Shown: positions 36,879-45,904 of the stretch, one piece after another
Position numbering within the stretch: the first letter of the stretch is position 1
Layout: the number at the start of each line of letters is the position of its first letter
Source of the DNA: Metapseudomonas otitidis
Lineage (GTDB): Bacteria > Pseudomonadota > Gammaproteobacteria > Pseudomonadales > Pseudomonadaceae
Direction of reading: 5' to 3'
Assembly: GCF_900111835.1 (NCBI RefSeq)
Contig: NZ_FOJP01000021.1
Span: 35,856 to 99,855 of the forward strand
Length of the DNA: 64,000 nucleotides
Made by a program: the position numbers and the translations under genes
The notes under the pieces: model-generated
The model's database searches: none
Seen by the model: the letters and a program-made list of their open reading frames with translations, nothing else
What the model was told of the DNA's origin: nothing

Positions 36879-38005
36879 TTGCGATGGGTATGGACCGCCA
36901 TCAAAATCCCGAAGCCCGACAGCAGCGTCACCAGGTGGGTGCCACCGTAGCTGATGAAGGGAAGGGGTACCCCCACGACCGGCAGCAGACCGCTGACCAT
37001 GCCGATGTTGACGAATACGTAGACGAAGAAGGTCATGGTCAGGCTGCCCGCCAGCAGCTTGCCGAACAGCGTCTGGGCCTGGGCGGTGATGACCAGCCCG
37101 CGCCCGATCAGCAGCAGGTAGACCAGCAACAGGATGCAGATGCCCACGAGCCCGAACTCTTCGCCGAGGACGGCAATGATAAAGTCCGTGTGGCTTTCGG
37201 GCAAAAAATCCAGGTGCGACTGGGTGCCCAGCAGCCAACCCTTGCCGAACACCCCGCCGGACCCGATGGCCGCCTTGGACTGGATGATGTTCCAGCCCGT
37301 GCCCAGGGGGTCGCTCTCGGGGTCGAGGAAGGTCAGCACGCGCTGCTTCTGGTAGTCGTGCATCACGAAGTACCACATGCCCACCGCCACCGGGACCACC
37401 GCCGCCACCGCGCCGAGGATCCAGCGCCACTGCAGGCCGGCCATGAACAGCACGAAGGCCCCCGAGGCCAGGATCAGCAGCGCCGTGCCCAGGTCCGGCT
37501 GGCGCACCACCAGCACGAAGGGCACGGCGATCAGCGCCAGGCTGACCACAATGTGCTTGAGCTTGGGCGGCAAGGTCCGCTTGGACAGGTACCAGGCGAT
37601 CATCGCCGGCATCAGGATCTTCATGAATTCCGCCGGCTGGAAGCGGATCACCCCGGGGATGTTGATCCAGCGGGTCGCGCCCATCGCGTTGTGGCCCATC
37701 ACGTCCACCGCCACCAGCAGCAATACGCCGCCGGCATAGCCCAGGGGCACCCAGCGGGCGAGGAAGCGTGGCTCGAACTGAGCGATGGCGCACATGGCCG
37801 CCAGGCCGATGCCGAAGGACGAGGCCTGCTTCATCAGCAGGTCCCAGTGCTTGCCGCTGGCGGAATAGAGGACGAACAGGCTGCCCACCGCCAGCAACAG
37901 CAACAGCAGCAGCAACTGGCCGTCGATGTGCAGGCGCTGCAGCAGGCTGGCCCGGCGGCGCATCACGTCTTCGTTGGACAGGGTACGGTCGAAGTTGCTG
38001 TTCAT
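36860..38005 (-). CDS. rodA: Peptidoglycan glycosyltransferase RodA
   Basis: RodA polymerises glycan strands for cell elongation in partnership with PBP2. The 381-residue SEDS protein has about ten membrane helices and the motifs INIPGVIRFQPAEFMKI, VVRQPDLGTALLILASG, FGKGWLLGTQSHLDFLPESH and the final VGVPLPFISYGGTHLV. The essential Asp lies in the large loop (FLPESHTDF). Start ATG overlaps the mrdA stop by four bases, so the pair is translationally coupled, as usual. Confidence 0.97.
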   Translation of the reverse strand: MNSNFDRTLSNEDVMRRRASLLQRLHIDGQLLLLLLLLAVGSLFVLYSASGKHWDLLMKQASSFGIGLAAMCAIAQFEPRFLARWVPLGYAGGVLLLVAVDVMGHNAMGATRWINIPGVIRFQPAEFMKILMPAMIAWYLSKRTLPPKLKHIVVSLALIAVPFVLVVRQPDLGTALLILASGAFVLFMAGLQWRWILGAVAAVVPVAVGMWYFVMHDYQKQRVLTFLDPESDPLGTGWNIIQSKAAIGSGGVFGKGWLLGTQSHLDFLPESHTDFIIAVLGEEFGLVGICILLLVYLLLIGRGLVITAQAQTLFGKLLAGSLTMTFFVYVFVNIGMVSGLLPVVGVPLPFISYGGTHLVTLLSGFGILMAVHTHRKWIAQV

Positions 38006-39903
38006 CGGCGAACACTCGCATCAGCGGTCGCAGGCGCGCCTGCGGGACGGAATTCAGGCTTGAGCTGGCCATCCGGGCCGAGCAGCCAGGCGTCCATCAC
38101 CTGCTTGACCACCGGCGCCGCCACCCCGGAACCGGACTCGCCGTTCTCCACCATCACCGCCACGGCGATCCTGGGGTCGTCAGCGGGGGCGAAGCCGATG
38201 AACAGCGCGTGGTCGCGGTGGCGCTCCTGGACCTTCGAGCGGTCGTACTTCTCGCCCTGCTTGATGGCCACCACCTGCGCGGTACCAGACTTGCCGGCGA
38301 TGCGGTAGACGGAGGTATCGCCCACCTTGCGGGCGGTGCCTCGCGCGCCGTGCACCACCTGCTCCATGCCGGAACGTGCGTAGTCCCAGTACTTCGGGTC
38401 GCGCAGGGTGATGTCGGGCATCGGGTTCTCGTCCACCGGCAGTTCGCCGCCGATGCTCTTGGCCAGGTGCGGACGAATCCACTTGCCACGGCTGGCCATC
38501 AGCGCGGTGGCCTGGGCCAGCTGCAACGGCGTGGCCTGCATGTAACCCTGGCCGATGCCGAGGATCAGCGTCTCCCCCGGGAACCAGGCCTGGCGATAGC
38601 GCGAACGCTTCCAGTCGCGGGAGGGCATCAGGCCCGGCGTTTCCTCGAACATGTCCAGCGCCACCTTCTGGCCGAAGCCGAAGCGGCTCATGGACTTGTG
38701 CAGGCGATCGATGCCCATCTTGTGGGCAAGGTCGTAGAAGTAGGTGTCGTTGGACCGCATGATCGCGGTCTCCAGGTTCACCCAGCCGTCACCGGAGCGG
38801 TTCCAGTTGCGGTACTTGTGGTCGTAGTTGGGCAGTTGGTAATAGCCCGGGTCGAACACCCGCGAATCCGGCGTCACCACCCCGGCTTCGAGGCCGGACA
38901 CCGCCACCATCGGCTTGACCGTCGAGCCCGGCGGGTAGAGCCCGCGCAGCACGCGGTTGTACAGCGGCCGGTCGATGGAGTCGCGCAGCTCGGCGTACTG
39001 CTTGAAGCTGATGCCGGTGACGAAGGGGTTCGGGTCGAAGCTCGGCTGGCTGACCATGGCCAGCACGTCGCCGCTGGACGGCTCGATGGCCACGATGGCG
39101 CCACGGCGCCCACCCAGGGCGTTCTCCGCCGCTTCCTGCAGGTGTGCGTCGAGGGTCAGCACCAGGTCCTTGCCGGGCTTCGGATCGGTGCGCTTGAGCA
39201 CCCGCAGCACACGGCCACGGGCGTTGGTCTCGACTTCCTCGTAACCCACCTCGCCGTGCAGCGTGTCTTCGTAGAAGCGCTCGATGCCGGTCTTGCCGAT
39301 GTGGTGGGTGCCGCTGTAGTTGATCGGGTCGAGCTCCTTGAGCTCCTTCTCGTTGATCCGCCCGACGTAGCCCACCGAGTGGGCGAAGTGCGCACCCTGC
39401 GGGTAGTGGCGCACCAGCTGGGCCGCCACCTCCACGCCGGGCAGGCGGAACTGGTTCACCGCAATGCGGGCGATCTGCTCTTCGGTCAGCTCGAACAGCA
39501 CCGGCACCGGTTCGAAGGGGCGCCGGCCCTGCTTCATGCGCTTTTCGAACAGCGCCCGGTCGTCCGGCGTCAGCTCCAGCACCTCGACGATCACGTCCAG
39601 CACGCTCTTCCAGTCGCCAGCGCGCTCGCGGGTCACGGTCAGGCTGAAGCTGGGGCGGTTGTCGGCGATGATCAGGCCGTTGCGGTCGAAGATCAGCCCC
39701 CGTGTCGGCGGGATCGGCTGCACATGCACCCGGTTATTTTCCGACAGCGTGGAGTGGTACTCGTACTGGATCACCTGCAGGTAATACAGGCGGGCGATCA
39801 GCGTGCAGGTCAGCAGCAGCACCGCAACGGCGCCCACCACGACGCGCCGACGCACCAGGCGGGCATCCTTCTCGTGGTCCTTCAGGCGGATCGGTTGCGG
39901 CAT
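38002..39903 (-). CDS. mrdA: Penicillin-binding protein 2 (transpeptidase)
   Basis: PBP2 cross-links peptidoglycan during elongation; also called pbpA in Pseudomonas. The 633-residue protein has one N-terminal membrane helix (about 21-42), a dimerisation/pedestal domain (PTRGLIFDRNGLIIADNRPS, about 60-240) and a transpeptidase domain with Ser327-x-x-Lys330 (PPGSTVKPM), SND at 384-386 and KSG at 538-540. All active-site motifs are intact. It overlaps rodA by four bases and follows rlmH by 9 bases. Confidence 0.97.
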   Translation of the reverse strand: MPQPIRLKDHEKDARLVRRRVVVGAVAVLLLTCTLIARLYYLQVIQYEYHSTLSENNRVHVQPIPPTRGLIFDRNGLIIADNRPSFSLTVTRERAGDWKSVLDVIVEVLELTPDDRALFEKRMKQGRRPFEPVPVLFELTEEQIARIAVNQFRLPGVEVAAQLVRHYPQGAHFAHSVGYVGRINEKELKELDPINYSGTHHIGKTGIERFYEDTLHGEVGYEEVETNARGRVLRVLKRTDPKPGKDLVLTLDAHLQEAAENALGGRRGAIVAIEPSSGDVLAMVSQPSFDPNPFVTGISFKQYAELRDSIDRPLYNRVLRGLYPPGSTVKPMVAVSGLEAGVVTPDSRVFDPGYYQLPNYDHKYRNWNRSGDGWVNLETAIMRSNDTYFYDLAHKMGIDRLHKSMSRFGFGQKVALDMFEETPGLMPSRDWKRSRYRQAWFPGETLILGIGQGYMQATPLQLAQATALMASRGKWIRPHLAKSIGGELPVDENPMPDITLRDPKYWDYARSGMEQVVHGARGTARKVGDTSVYRIAGKSGTAQVVAIKQGEKYDRSKVQERHRDHALFIGFAPADDPRIAVAVMVENGESGSGVAAPVVKQVMDAWLLGPDGQLKPEFRPAGAPATADASVRR

Positions 39904-39912
39904 CGGTACGGC

Positions 39913-40380
39913 TTACTTGTGGTAGGGGTGCCCGGAGAGCACGGTCCAGGCGCGGTAGATCTGCTCGCCCACCAGGATCCGCACCAACGGGTGCGGCAGG
40001 GTCAGCGGCGACAGCGACCAGCGTTGCTCGCTGCGCGCGCAAACCTCCGGTGCCAGACCCTCGGGGCCGCCCACCATGAGGTTCACGGTGCGCGCATCGA
40101 GGCGCCAGCGGTCGAGCTCGGCAGCCAGTTGCTCGGTGCTCCAGGCGCGCCCTTCGACTTCCAGGGTGACGATGCGTTCCCCAGGCTGGACCTTGGCCAG
40201 CATCGCCTCGCCTTCCTGGCGGATCATCCGCGCCACGTCGGCATTCTTGCCGCGCGTGGTCAGGGGGATCTCCACCAGGTCGAGGGACAGCTCGGACGGC
40301 AGGCGCTTGGCGTACTCGTTCCAGCCCTCCTCCACCCAGCGGGGCATGCGTGAGCCGACGGCGATCAGACGCAGACGCAA
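39913..40380 (-). CDS. rlmH: 23S rRNA pseudouridine-1915 N3-methyltransferase RlmH
   Basis: RlmH methylates pseudouridine 1915 of 23S rRNA in the assembled ribosome. The 155-residue SPOUT protein has [20 protein letters not shown] at the start, [16 protein letters not shown] (SAM-binding knot) and the C-terminal [20 protein letters not shown]. The start codon is TTG at 40380, which has GGAG upstream and fits the family N-terminus; no ATG fits. It lies in the conserved rsfS-rlmH order. Confidence 0.96.
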   Translation of the reverse strand: MRLRLIAVGSRMPRWVEEGWNEYAKRLPSELSLDLVEIPLTTRGKNADVARMIRQEGEAMLAKVQPGERIVTLEVEGRAWSTEQLAAELDRWRLDARTVNLMVGGPEGLAPEVCARSEQRWSLSPLTLPHPLVRILVGEQIYRAWTVLSGHPYHK

Positions 40381-40392
40381 GGCGGTGCTCCG

Positions 40393-40746
40393 TTATTCCT
40401 GGGGATGCTGGGCGCGGCTCTGCTCGGCGCCCTGCCACAGGCGCTCCAGGTCGTAGAACTGGCGGGTGGCGACCTGCATCACATGCACGACCACATCCCC
40501 CAGGTCCAGCAGGGCCCACTCGCCGCCGTCCAGGCCTTCGCTGCCCAGCGCGCGCACGCCGTTTTCCTTCACCTTCTCCAGCACGTTCTCCGCCAGGGAC
40601 TTGACGTGGCGGCTGGAGGAGCCGCTGGCGATCACCATGAAGTCGGTGACGCTGGTCTTGCCGCGTACATCGATGGTGGTGATGTCCTGGGCCTTCATGT
40701 CTTCAAGCGCCGCGAGGGCGATCTTGACCAGTTCTTCGTTTTGCAT
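40393..40746 (-). CDS. rsfS: Ribosomal silencing factor RsfS
   Basis: RsfS binds uL14 and blocks subunit joining in stationary phase. The 117-residue protein has [36 protein letters not shown] and [16 protein letters not shown], all diagnostic. The ATG at 40746 gives [16 protein letters not shown]; the longer frame upstream belongs to nadD sequence in another frame. It lies 22 bases after nadD. Confidence 0.96.
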   Translation of the reverse strand: MQNEELVKIALAALEDMKAQDITTIDVRGKTSVTDFMVIASGSSSRHVKSLAENVLEKVKENGVRALGSEGLDGGEWALLDLGDVVVHVMQVATRQFYDLERLWQGAEQSRAQHPQE

Positions 40747-40768
40747 CGGTTCAATTACCTCGGATGAA

Positions 40769-41413
40769 TCAGTTCGCCGCACGGTACAGGCCGTGCGCGT
40801 GGATATAGGCCAGCACCGCGTCGGGCACAAGGAAGCGCACCGAGCGCCCGTCGGCCAGCAACTGGCGGACCTGCGTGGCGGAAACCGCCAGCGGGGACTG
40901 CCAGACGAATGAAATCTGCCCACCAGGCCCGCTCAGGCTCAGGGGATCGGCCACACTGCGCGCCGCCAGCAGGTCGCGCAGCTCCTCGGGCGGTTCGGCG
41001 TCCGCATCCGGCCGCTGCAGCACCAGGATGTGGCAGTGGTTAAGCAACTCCTCCCAGCGGTGCCAGCCCGGCAGGCCGCAGAAGGCGTCCCAGCCGAGCA
41101 TCAGGAACAGCTGGTCGGACTCGCCCACTTCGGCGCGCAGCGACTCCAGGGTGTCGATGGTCCAGGACGGCCGCTCGCGGCGCAGCTCGCGGTCGTCCAC
41201 CCGCAGCGGCGGCAGGTCGGCCACCGCCAGCTCCACCATCGCCAGCCGGTCGGCCGCCGACACCTGCGGCGCCTCGCGATGCGGCGGGCGGGCGCTGGGG
41301 ATCAGGCGCAGCTGGTCGAACGCCATCAGCTCGGCCACCTCGAGGGCGCCCCGCAGATGGCCGATGTGGACCGGGTCGAAGGTGCCGCCGAAGAGGCCGA
41401 TACGCTGGCTCAT
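40769..41413 (-). CDS. nadD: Nicotinate-mononucleotide adenylyltransferase NadD
   Basis: NadD makes NaAD from NaMN and ATP in NAD synthesis. The 214-residue nucleotidyltransferase begins [20 protein letters not shown], with the [11 protein letters not shown] substrate and ATP site, contains [20 protein letters not shown], and ends with the ISATQVR-like motif [20 protein letters not shown]. Start ATG overlaps the proA stop by one base (TGATG). Confidence 0.97.
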   Translation of the reverse strand: MSQRIGLFGGTFDPVHIGHLRGALEVAELMAFDQLRLIPSARPPHREAPQVSAADRLAMVELAVADLPPLRVDDRELRRERPSWTIDTLESLRAEVGESDQLFLMLGWDAFCGLPGWHRWEELLNHCHILVLQRPDADAEPPEELRDLLAARSVADPLSLSGPGGQISFVWQSPLAVSATQVRQLLADGRSVRFLVPDAVLAYIHAHGLYRAAN

Positions 41414-42678
41414 CAGGTGCGGATGTGCCCGTCGCCGAAGACCACGTACTTCTCGCTGGTCAGCCCTTCCAGGCCGACCGGGCCGCGTGCGTGCAGCTTG
41501 TCGGTGGAGATGCCGATCTCCGCGCCCAGGCCGTACTCGAAGCCGTCGGCGAAGCGGGTGGAGGCATTCACCATCACCGAGGCGGAATCCACCTCGGTGA
41601 GGAAGCGCCGCGCATCACTGAAGTTCTCGGTGATGATCGCGTCGGTGTGTTGCGAGCCGTAGGTGTTGATGTGCTCGATGGCCTGCTCCAGCCCATCGAC
41701 GATGCGGATGGACAGGATCGGCGCGTTGTACTCGGTGCGCCAATCGTCCTCGGTCGCCTCCAGCACGTCGCTGCCCAGCAGCGCGCGGGTGGCCGCATCG
41801 CCACGCAGTTCGACGCCCTTGTCGCGGTAGATGGCGGCCAGCGGCGGCAGCACGCGCTCGGCGATGCTGCGGTGCACCAGCAGGGTCTCCATGGTGTTGC
41901 AGGGCGCGTAGCGCTGGGTCTTGGCGTTGTCCGCCACGCGGATTGCCTTGTCGATGTCGGCGGCGACGTCGATGTAGACGTGGCAGATGCCGTCCAGGTG
42001 CTTGATCACCGGCACCTTGGCGTCGCGGCTGATGCGCTCGATCAGGCCCTTGCCGCCACGGGGGACGATCACGTCCACGTACTCCGGCATGCTGATCAGC
42101 GCGCCCACGGCGGCGCGATCGGTGGTTTCCACCACCTGCACCAGCTCGGCGGGCAGGCCGGCGTCTGCCAGGCCCTGCTGGATGCAGCGGGCGATGGCCT
42201 GGTTGGAGTGGATGGCCTCGGAGCCGCCGCGCAGGATGGTGGCGTTGCCCGACTTCAGGCACAGGCTGGCCGCGTCGATGGTCACGTTCGGGCGCGACTC
42301 GTAGATGATGCCGATCACACCGAGCGGCACGCGCATCTTACCCACCTGGATGCCGGAGGGCAGGTAGCGCATGTCGCGGATCTCGCCGATCGGGTCCGGC
42401 AGCCCGGCCACCTGGCGCAGGCCCTCGATCATGTCGTCGATGCGTGCCGGGGTGAGCGCCAGGCGGTCCAGCATGGCTGGCTCCAGGCCGTTGGCCCGGC
42501 CATTGGCCAGGTCCAGCTCGTTGGCAGCGGACAGCTCCGCACGGGCGGCGTCCAGGGCATCGGCGGCGGCCAGCAGGGCGCGGTTCTTCTGCGCGGTGCT
42601 GGCACGAGCGGCCACGCGCGAGGCGGCGCGCGCGGCGCGGCCCAGGCGGGTCATGTAATCGAGAACGGACTCGGTCAT
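41413..42678 (-). CDS. proA: Gamma-glutamyl phosphate reductase ProA
   Basis: ProA reduces gamma-glutamyl phosphate to glutamate semialdehyde in proline synthesis. The 421-residue ALDH-fold protein has [49 protein letters not shown] and the active Cys260 in [11 protein letters not shown], then the C-terminal [20 protein letters not shown]. The ATG at 42678 starts [20 protein letters not shown], the usual N-terminus. It heads the leftward nadD-rsfS-rlmH-mrdA series. The 299 bases upstream separate it from the divergent hydrolase gene. Confidence 0.97.
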   Translation of the reverse strand: MTESVLDYMTRLGRAARAASRVAARASTAQKNRALLAAADALDAARAELSAANELDLANGRANGLEPAMLDRLALTPARIDDMIEGLRQVAGLPDPIGEIRDMRYLPSGIQVGKMRVPLGVIGIIYESRPNVTIDAASLCLKSGNATILRGGSEAIHSNQAIARCIQQGLADAGLPAELVQVVETTDRAAVGALISMPEYVDVIVPRGGKGLIERISRDAKVPVIKHLDGICHVYIDVAADIDKAIRVADNAKTQRYAPCNTMETLLVHRSIAERVLPPLAAIYRDKGVELRGDAATRALLGSDVLEATEDDWRTEYNAPILSIRIVDGLEQAIEHINTYGSQHTDAIITENFSDARRFLTEVDSASVMVNASTRFADGFEYGLGAEIGISTDKLHARGPVGLEGLTSEKYVVFGDGHIRT

Positions 42679-42876
42679 GGTCTCGGCGTCTGGCGGTTGG
42701 GAAAAGTGGGCGATTATAGCCCGCGCGCGCCGCCGCCGCCCAGCGGCGCCGGGCGGATGGTAGACAGCCCGTTCCGGCGCCCCGGCGAACCCCACCCGAA
42801 CGCCCAGGCCACGCAGGCCGGGGCGAGACGGTGACACCCGGCCACACCGCACCCCACCGAACCCGCCCGAAGGATG

Positions 42877-42905
42877 GGTAAACAAAATCGTCACCGGTGT
42901 TTACC
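42877..42905. promoter_or_regulatory. Inverted repeat upstream of the hydrolase gene
   Basis: GGTAAACA (42877-42884) and TGTTTACC (42898-42905) are exact complements around a 13-base centre, in an AT-richer patch 73 bases before the ATG. It may be an operator for a dimeric regulator of the hydrolase or of divergent proA. Nothing else is seen in the 299-base gap except GC-rich sequence. Confidence 0.5.
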
Positions 42906-42977
42906 TTCAAAGCGTGCCACCGCGCCCCGAACCGCGGCGAGAACAACAACAAGGCGCCCGAGCGCCGGAGAATCGCC

Positions 42978-44201
42978 ATGCATTACCGCACCGGTTACCA
43001 CGCCGACCAGCTCGGCACGCCCCCGTCCGTCCTCGAAACAGGGTCCTGGCGCCTGCATTACCAGGCCTGGTCCCGCAACGCCCACGACCCCCGCCCTCCC
43101 GTCCTGATGCTGGGAGGCGCGTTCCAGAGCTTCCGCTCCTTCGCCGCCGAGGTGGAGGAACTGCTGGAGCACCACCCCGTGATCCTCCTCGACCTGCCCG
43201 GCCAGGGCGGCAACCTGCAACTGGCCCCGGAACTGGGGCTGGAGGCGCTGGCCGACCTGATCGCCGACTTCGCCGAGGCCCTCGCGCTGCCGCCGCTGAT
43301 GCCCATCGGCCTGTCCTACGGATCGGCCCTGGCGGCGCTGTTCGCCAGCCGCCATCCCCAGCGCTGTGCACGCCTGCTGCTGGCGGGCGTGACCACCTTC
43401 GGCCGCCCCGGCGCCCGCGCCCTGCTGGAGGAGAGCCTGCGCCTGCTGGAAGAAGAGCGCCTGGCGGAGTTCGCCCAGGGTTCGCTGACCGGCCTGATCA
43501 ACCCGCTGCGACTGGAACGTACCGGCATCAGCCCCGGCTTTCGCAAGGCCATGCTGCGCCAGCTGCAACGCCTGACCGGCGCCGAGCGCGAGCGCTACCG
43601 GCAGAACAGCCGCCGCCTACTGGATTTCGCCGGGTTCACGCACTACCCCAGTTGCCCGACCCTGGTGCTGGCCGGCGAGTTCGACCACTTCACCCAGCCC
43701 TGGGAGCACGCCGCCTTCGCCGCCGCCTGCACCCAAGCCGACTGCGCGCTGATCCACAACGGCGACCACCTCGCCCAGTTCGAGCGACGCGACGCCTGCG
43801 CCCAGCTGTACCGACCCTTCTTCCTCGACCAGGCGCTGCCAGCCGCGCCCATCGGCGCGACCCGTCTGGCCCGCAGCCGCCTCAATGAGGTGGAGCGCCG
43901 CCAGGAGCCCCGGCTCGCGCCGGCCCAGCGTGCCGGTCGGCTGCACCACGCCGAGCTGGGCAGCCTCTCGGTGGAGGTTCAGGAGCTGGGCTTCTTCGGT
44001 GCCCGCCTGCAGGCCGCATTCCCGACGGGGTTGCCGGTGCGGGGCTGGCAACTGGCGTTGGAGGGCCTGCCGGCGCTGGACCTGCTGCCCCTGCGCCAGG
44101 CCGGTGACGCGCTGTCCCTGGTGTTCACCCACATGGACGCCGCCGCCAGCACCGCCCTTGCCGAGCACGTTCGCCCGGCGCAACTGGCGGCCGCCGCCTG
44201 A
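42978..44201 (+). CDS. Alpha/beta hydrolase with C-terminal PilZ-like domain
   Basis: A 407-residue cytoplasmic protein. Residues about 1-290 form an alpha/beta hydrolase fold with a visible triad: Ser113 in IGLSYGSAL (G-x-S-x-G), Asp236 in AGEFDHFTQP and His264 in NGDHLAQFE. The lid and core recall RhlA-like hydrolases (VLMLGGAFQSFRSFA, VILLDLPGQGG). The last 100 residues look like a PilZ domain: ERRQEPR (R-x-x-x-R) at about 305 and VQELGFFGARL, where PilZ has D/N-x-S-x-x-G. Here Glu and Gly replace the key residues, so c-di-GMP binding is doubtful. The substrate is unknown. The ATG at 42978 has GGAG upstream. Confidence 0.75.
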   Translation: MHYRTGYHADQLGTPPSVLETGSWRLHYQAWSRNAHDPRPPVLMLGGAFQSFRSFAAEVEELLEHHPVILLDLPGQGGNLQLAPELGLEALADLIADFAEALALPPLMPIGLSYGSALAALFASRHPQRCARLLLAGVTTFGRPGARALLEESLRLLEEERLAEFAQGSLTGLINPLRLERTGISPGFRKAMLRQLQRLTGAERERYRQNSRRLLDFAGFTHYPSCPTLVLAGEFDHFTQPWEHAAFAAACTQADCALIHNGDHLAQFERRDACAQLYRPFFLDQALPAAPIGATRLARSRLNEVERRQEPRLAPAQRAGRLHHAELGSLSVEVQELGFFGARLQAAFPTGLPVRGWQLALEGLPALDLLPLRQAGDALSLVFTHMDAAASTALAEHVRPAQLAAAA

Positions 44202-44210
44202 CGGGTAGGC

Positions 44211-44232
44211 CACCGGGGCTCAGGCCCCGGTG
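44211..44232. terminator. Shared hairpin between convergent genes
   Basis: CACCGGGGC (44211-44219) and GCCCCGGTG (44224-44232) make a 9-bp stem with a 4-base loop. The element covers the stop codon of the leftward methyltransferase gene (44220-44222) and lies 10 bases after the hydrolase stop. Confidence 0.6.
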
Positions 44233-45080
44233 CGGGCCTCCACCACCCGTACCAGGGCAGGCCAGCGCCCGGGGGGCAAACCAAGCCCGGCCCCTTGTTC
44301 AGCCGGGTCCAGCACCGAGACCCGGTCGAAACCGCATGCCGAAAAACCCTCGACGATGGCCTCGGCACTGCGGTAGTGCAGCGGGTAGTGCCCACGCGTG
44401 AGCCGCCCCACCAGGCCGACGCCCCAGCGCACCTGGCGGTAGCGCGGGTGCTCGCGCAGGTCCGGGTAGAGGTCGGTGAGGTAGGTGGCGCGGGGGAAGC
44501 GGCGCATCTGCTCGGCCAGGCGCTGCCAGAAACCCTCGATCACCGGCAACTGGAAGTAGTTCACCAGCCCCTCGGTGATCACCACCACCGGCAGCCCGGT
44601 ATCCAGCCCGGAGAACAGCGCCTCCAGCCCTTGGGCGCCCTCCCCGGCAAGGATGTCCACCGCACGCACCTGGTGACGGCTGTTCAGCCAGCCTTCGGCA
44701 TGCAGCAGCAGGCGCTTGCGCGCGGCCATCGGCGGCAAGTCCGCCTCCAGGTAGCGCAACTGCGGATGGCGCAGGCAGAAGCGCCGCCCCCGGGGCGACA
44801 GCCCGCAGGCGATCTCCACCACCTGCACCACACCCTCGTCGCGGATCGCCCGCTCCAGGCGGGCGTCGATCAGCAGGTGGCGCTGCAGCAGGAACTGCTC
44901 GATGTCCAGCCCGAACAGCGCTCGCGCGCCCCAGGCGATGGGGCTGAGCGCGCCGTGGACCCAGCGCCCGAACGCCGTGGCGAAGGGCGCCTCGGCCAGG
45001 CGATGGCGGTACCAGACATAGCCGGTGTAATGGGCACTGGGGGTGATATGGGCGCTGTCGGCGCGAACGGCTCGGGGCAT
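44220..45080 (-). CDS. LCMT-type class I SAM methyltransferase
   Basis: A 286-residue protein resembling the leucine carboxyl methyltransferase / polyketide O-methyltransferase family. VVQVVEIACGLSPRGRRF (about 84-101) is the SAM glycine loop with the acidic residue before it, RYLEADLPPMAARKR the second motif, and VVVITEGLVNYFQL the third. TGYVWYRHRLA at the start is also conserved in this group. The methyl acceptor is unknown. It diverges from mpg, with 113 bases between them. Confidence 0.75.
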   Translation of the reverse strand: MPRAVRADSAHITPSAHYTGYVWYRHRLAEAPFATAFGRWVHGALSPIAWGARALFGLDIEQFLLQRHLLIDARLERAIRDEGVVQVVEIACGLSPRGRRFCLRHPQLRYLEADLPPMAARKRLLLHAEGWLNSRHQVRAVDILAGEGAQGLEALFSGLDTGLPVVVITEGLVNYFQLPVIEGFWQRLAEQMRRFPRATYLTDLYPDLREHPRYRQVRWGVGLVGRLTRGHYPLHYRSAEAIVEGFSACGFDRVSVLDPAEQGAGLGLPPGRWPALVRVVEARTGA

Positions 45081-45193
45081 GGCAGGCTCTTATTGTTTTT
45101 CTGGGTGTGTTCCCGCCCCGCCGTTCAGCTTCGATCAAGCGGGGCTTCCGTATAATCGCCAGCCTATTCCGAGCCATAGCCCACCAACAGCCC

Positions 45194-45904
45194 ATGCCCG
45201 ACGATCCCACCCTAAGTTTGCCCTGGCCCGGCGCCCGCCCCCTGGCGGACGGGTTCTTCGACCGCGATGCCCAACTGCTGGCCCGCGAGCTGCTGGGCAA
45301 GGTCATCCGCCACCGCGTCGACGGGCGCTGGCTGTCGGCCCGCATCATCGAGACCGAAGCCTATTACCTGGCCGAGAAAGGCAGCCACGCCTCCCTCGGC
45401 TACACCGAGAAGCGCCGGGCGCTGTTCCTCGATGGCGGCCACATCTACATGTATTACGCCCGGGGTGGCGACTCGCTGAACTTCAGCGCCAAGGGGCCCG
45501 GCAACGCGGTGCTGATCAAATCCGCCTACCCCTGGGTGGATGCCGTGTCCGGCCCCGAGGCCCTGGCCGTGATGCAGGCCAACAACCCCGATGCCCAGGG
45601 TCGCCCGCGCCCGCCCGAGCGCCTCTGCAACGGCCAGACGCTGCTGTGCAAGGCGCTGGGGCTGAAGGTGCCGGACTGGGACGCGCAACGCTTCGCCCCC
45701 GCCCGGTTGTTCGTCGACGACACGGGCGCACGCCCCACCGTCATCATCCAGACCAGCCGCCTCGGCATCCCCAGCGGCCGCGACGAGCACCTGCCCTACC
45801 GCTTCGTCGACGCCACCTACGCCCGCCACTGCACGCGCAACCCGTTGCGCCGGGGGCAGGTCGAAGGCGAGCACTACCACCTGATCGAAGGAACGCCCGC
45901 ATGA
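45194..45904 (+). CDS. mpg: 3-methyladenine DNA glycosylase (Mpg/AAG type)
   Basis: Removes alkylated purines from DNA in base-excision repair. The 236-residue protein has the AAG-family motifs LARELLGKVIRHRVDGR, IIETEAYYLAEKGSHASLGY (with the catalytic Glu), HIYMYYARGGDSLNFSAKGP and RPPERLCNGQTLLCKALGL. The ATG at 45194 is used; the frame is open upstream. The stop overlaps the next gene by four bases (ATGA). Confidence 0.93.
   Translation: MPDDPTLSLPWPGARPLADGFFDRDAQLLARELLGKVIRHRVDGRWLSARIIETEAYYLAEKGSHASLGYTEKRRALFLDGGHIYMYYARGGDSLNFSAKGPGNAVLIKSAYPWVDAVSGPEALAVMQANNPDAQGRPRPPERLCNGQTLLCKALGLKVPDWDAQRFAPARLFVDDTGARPTVIIQTSRLGIPSGRDEHLPYRFVDATYARHCTRNPLRRGQVEGEHYHLIEGTPA

Noticed and set aside
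36879..38072. Extension of the sltB1 frame through rodA
   Set aside because: Out-of-frame rodA sequence; rodA is complete on the same strand in another frame.
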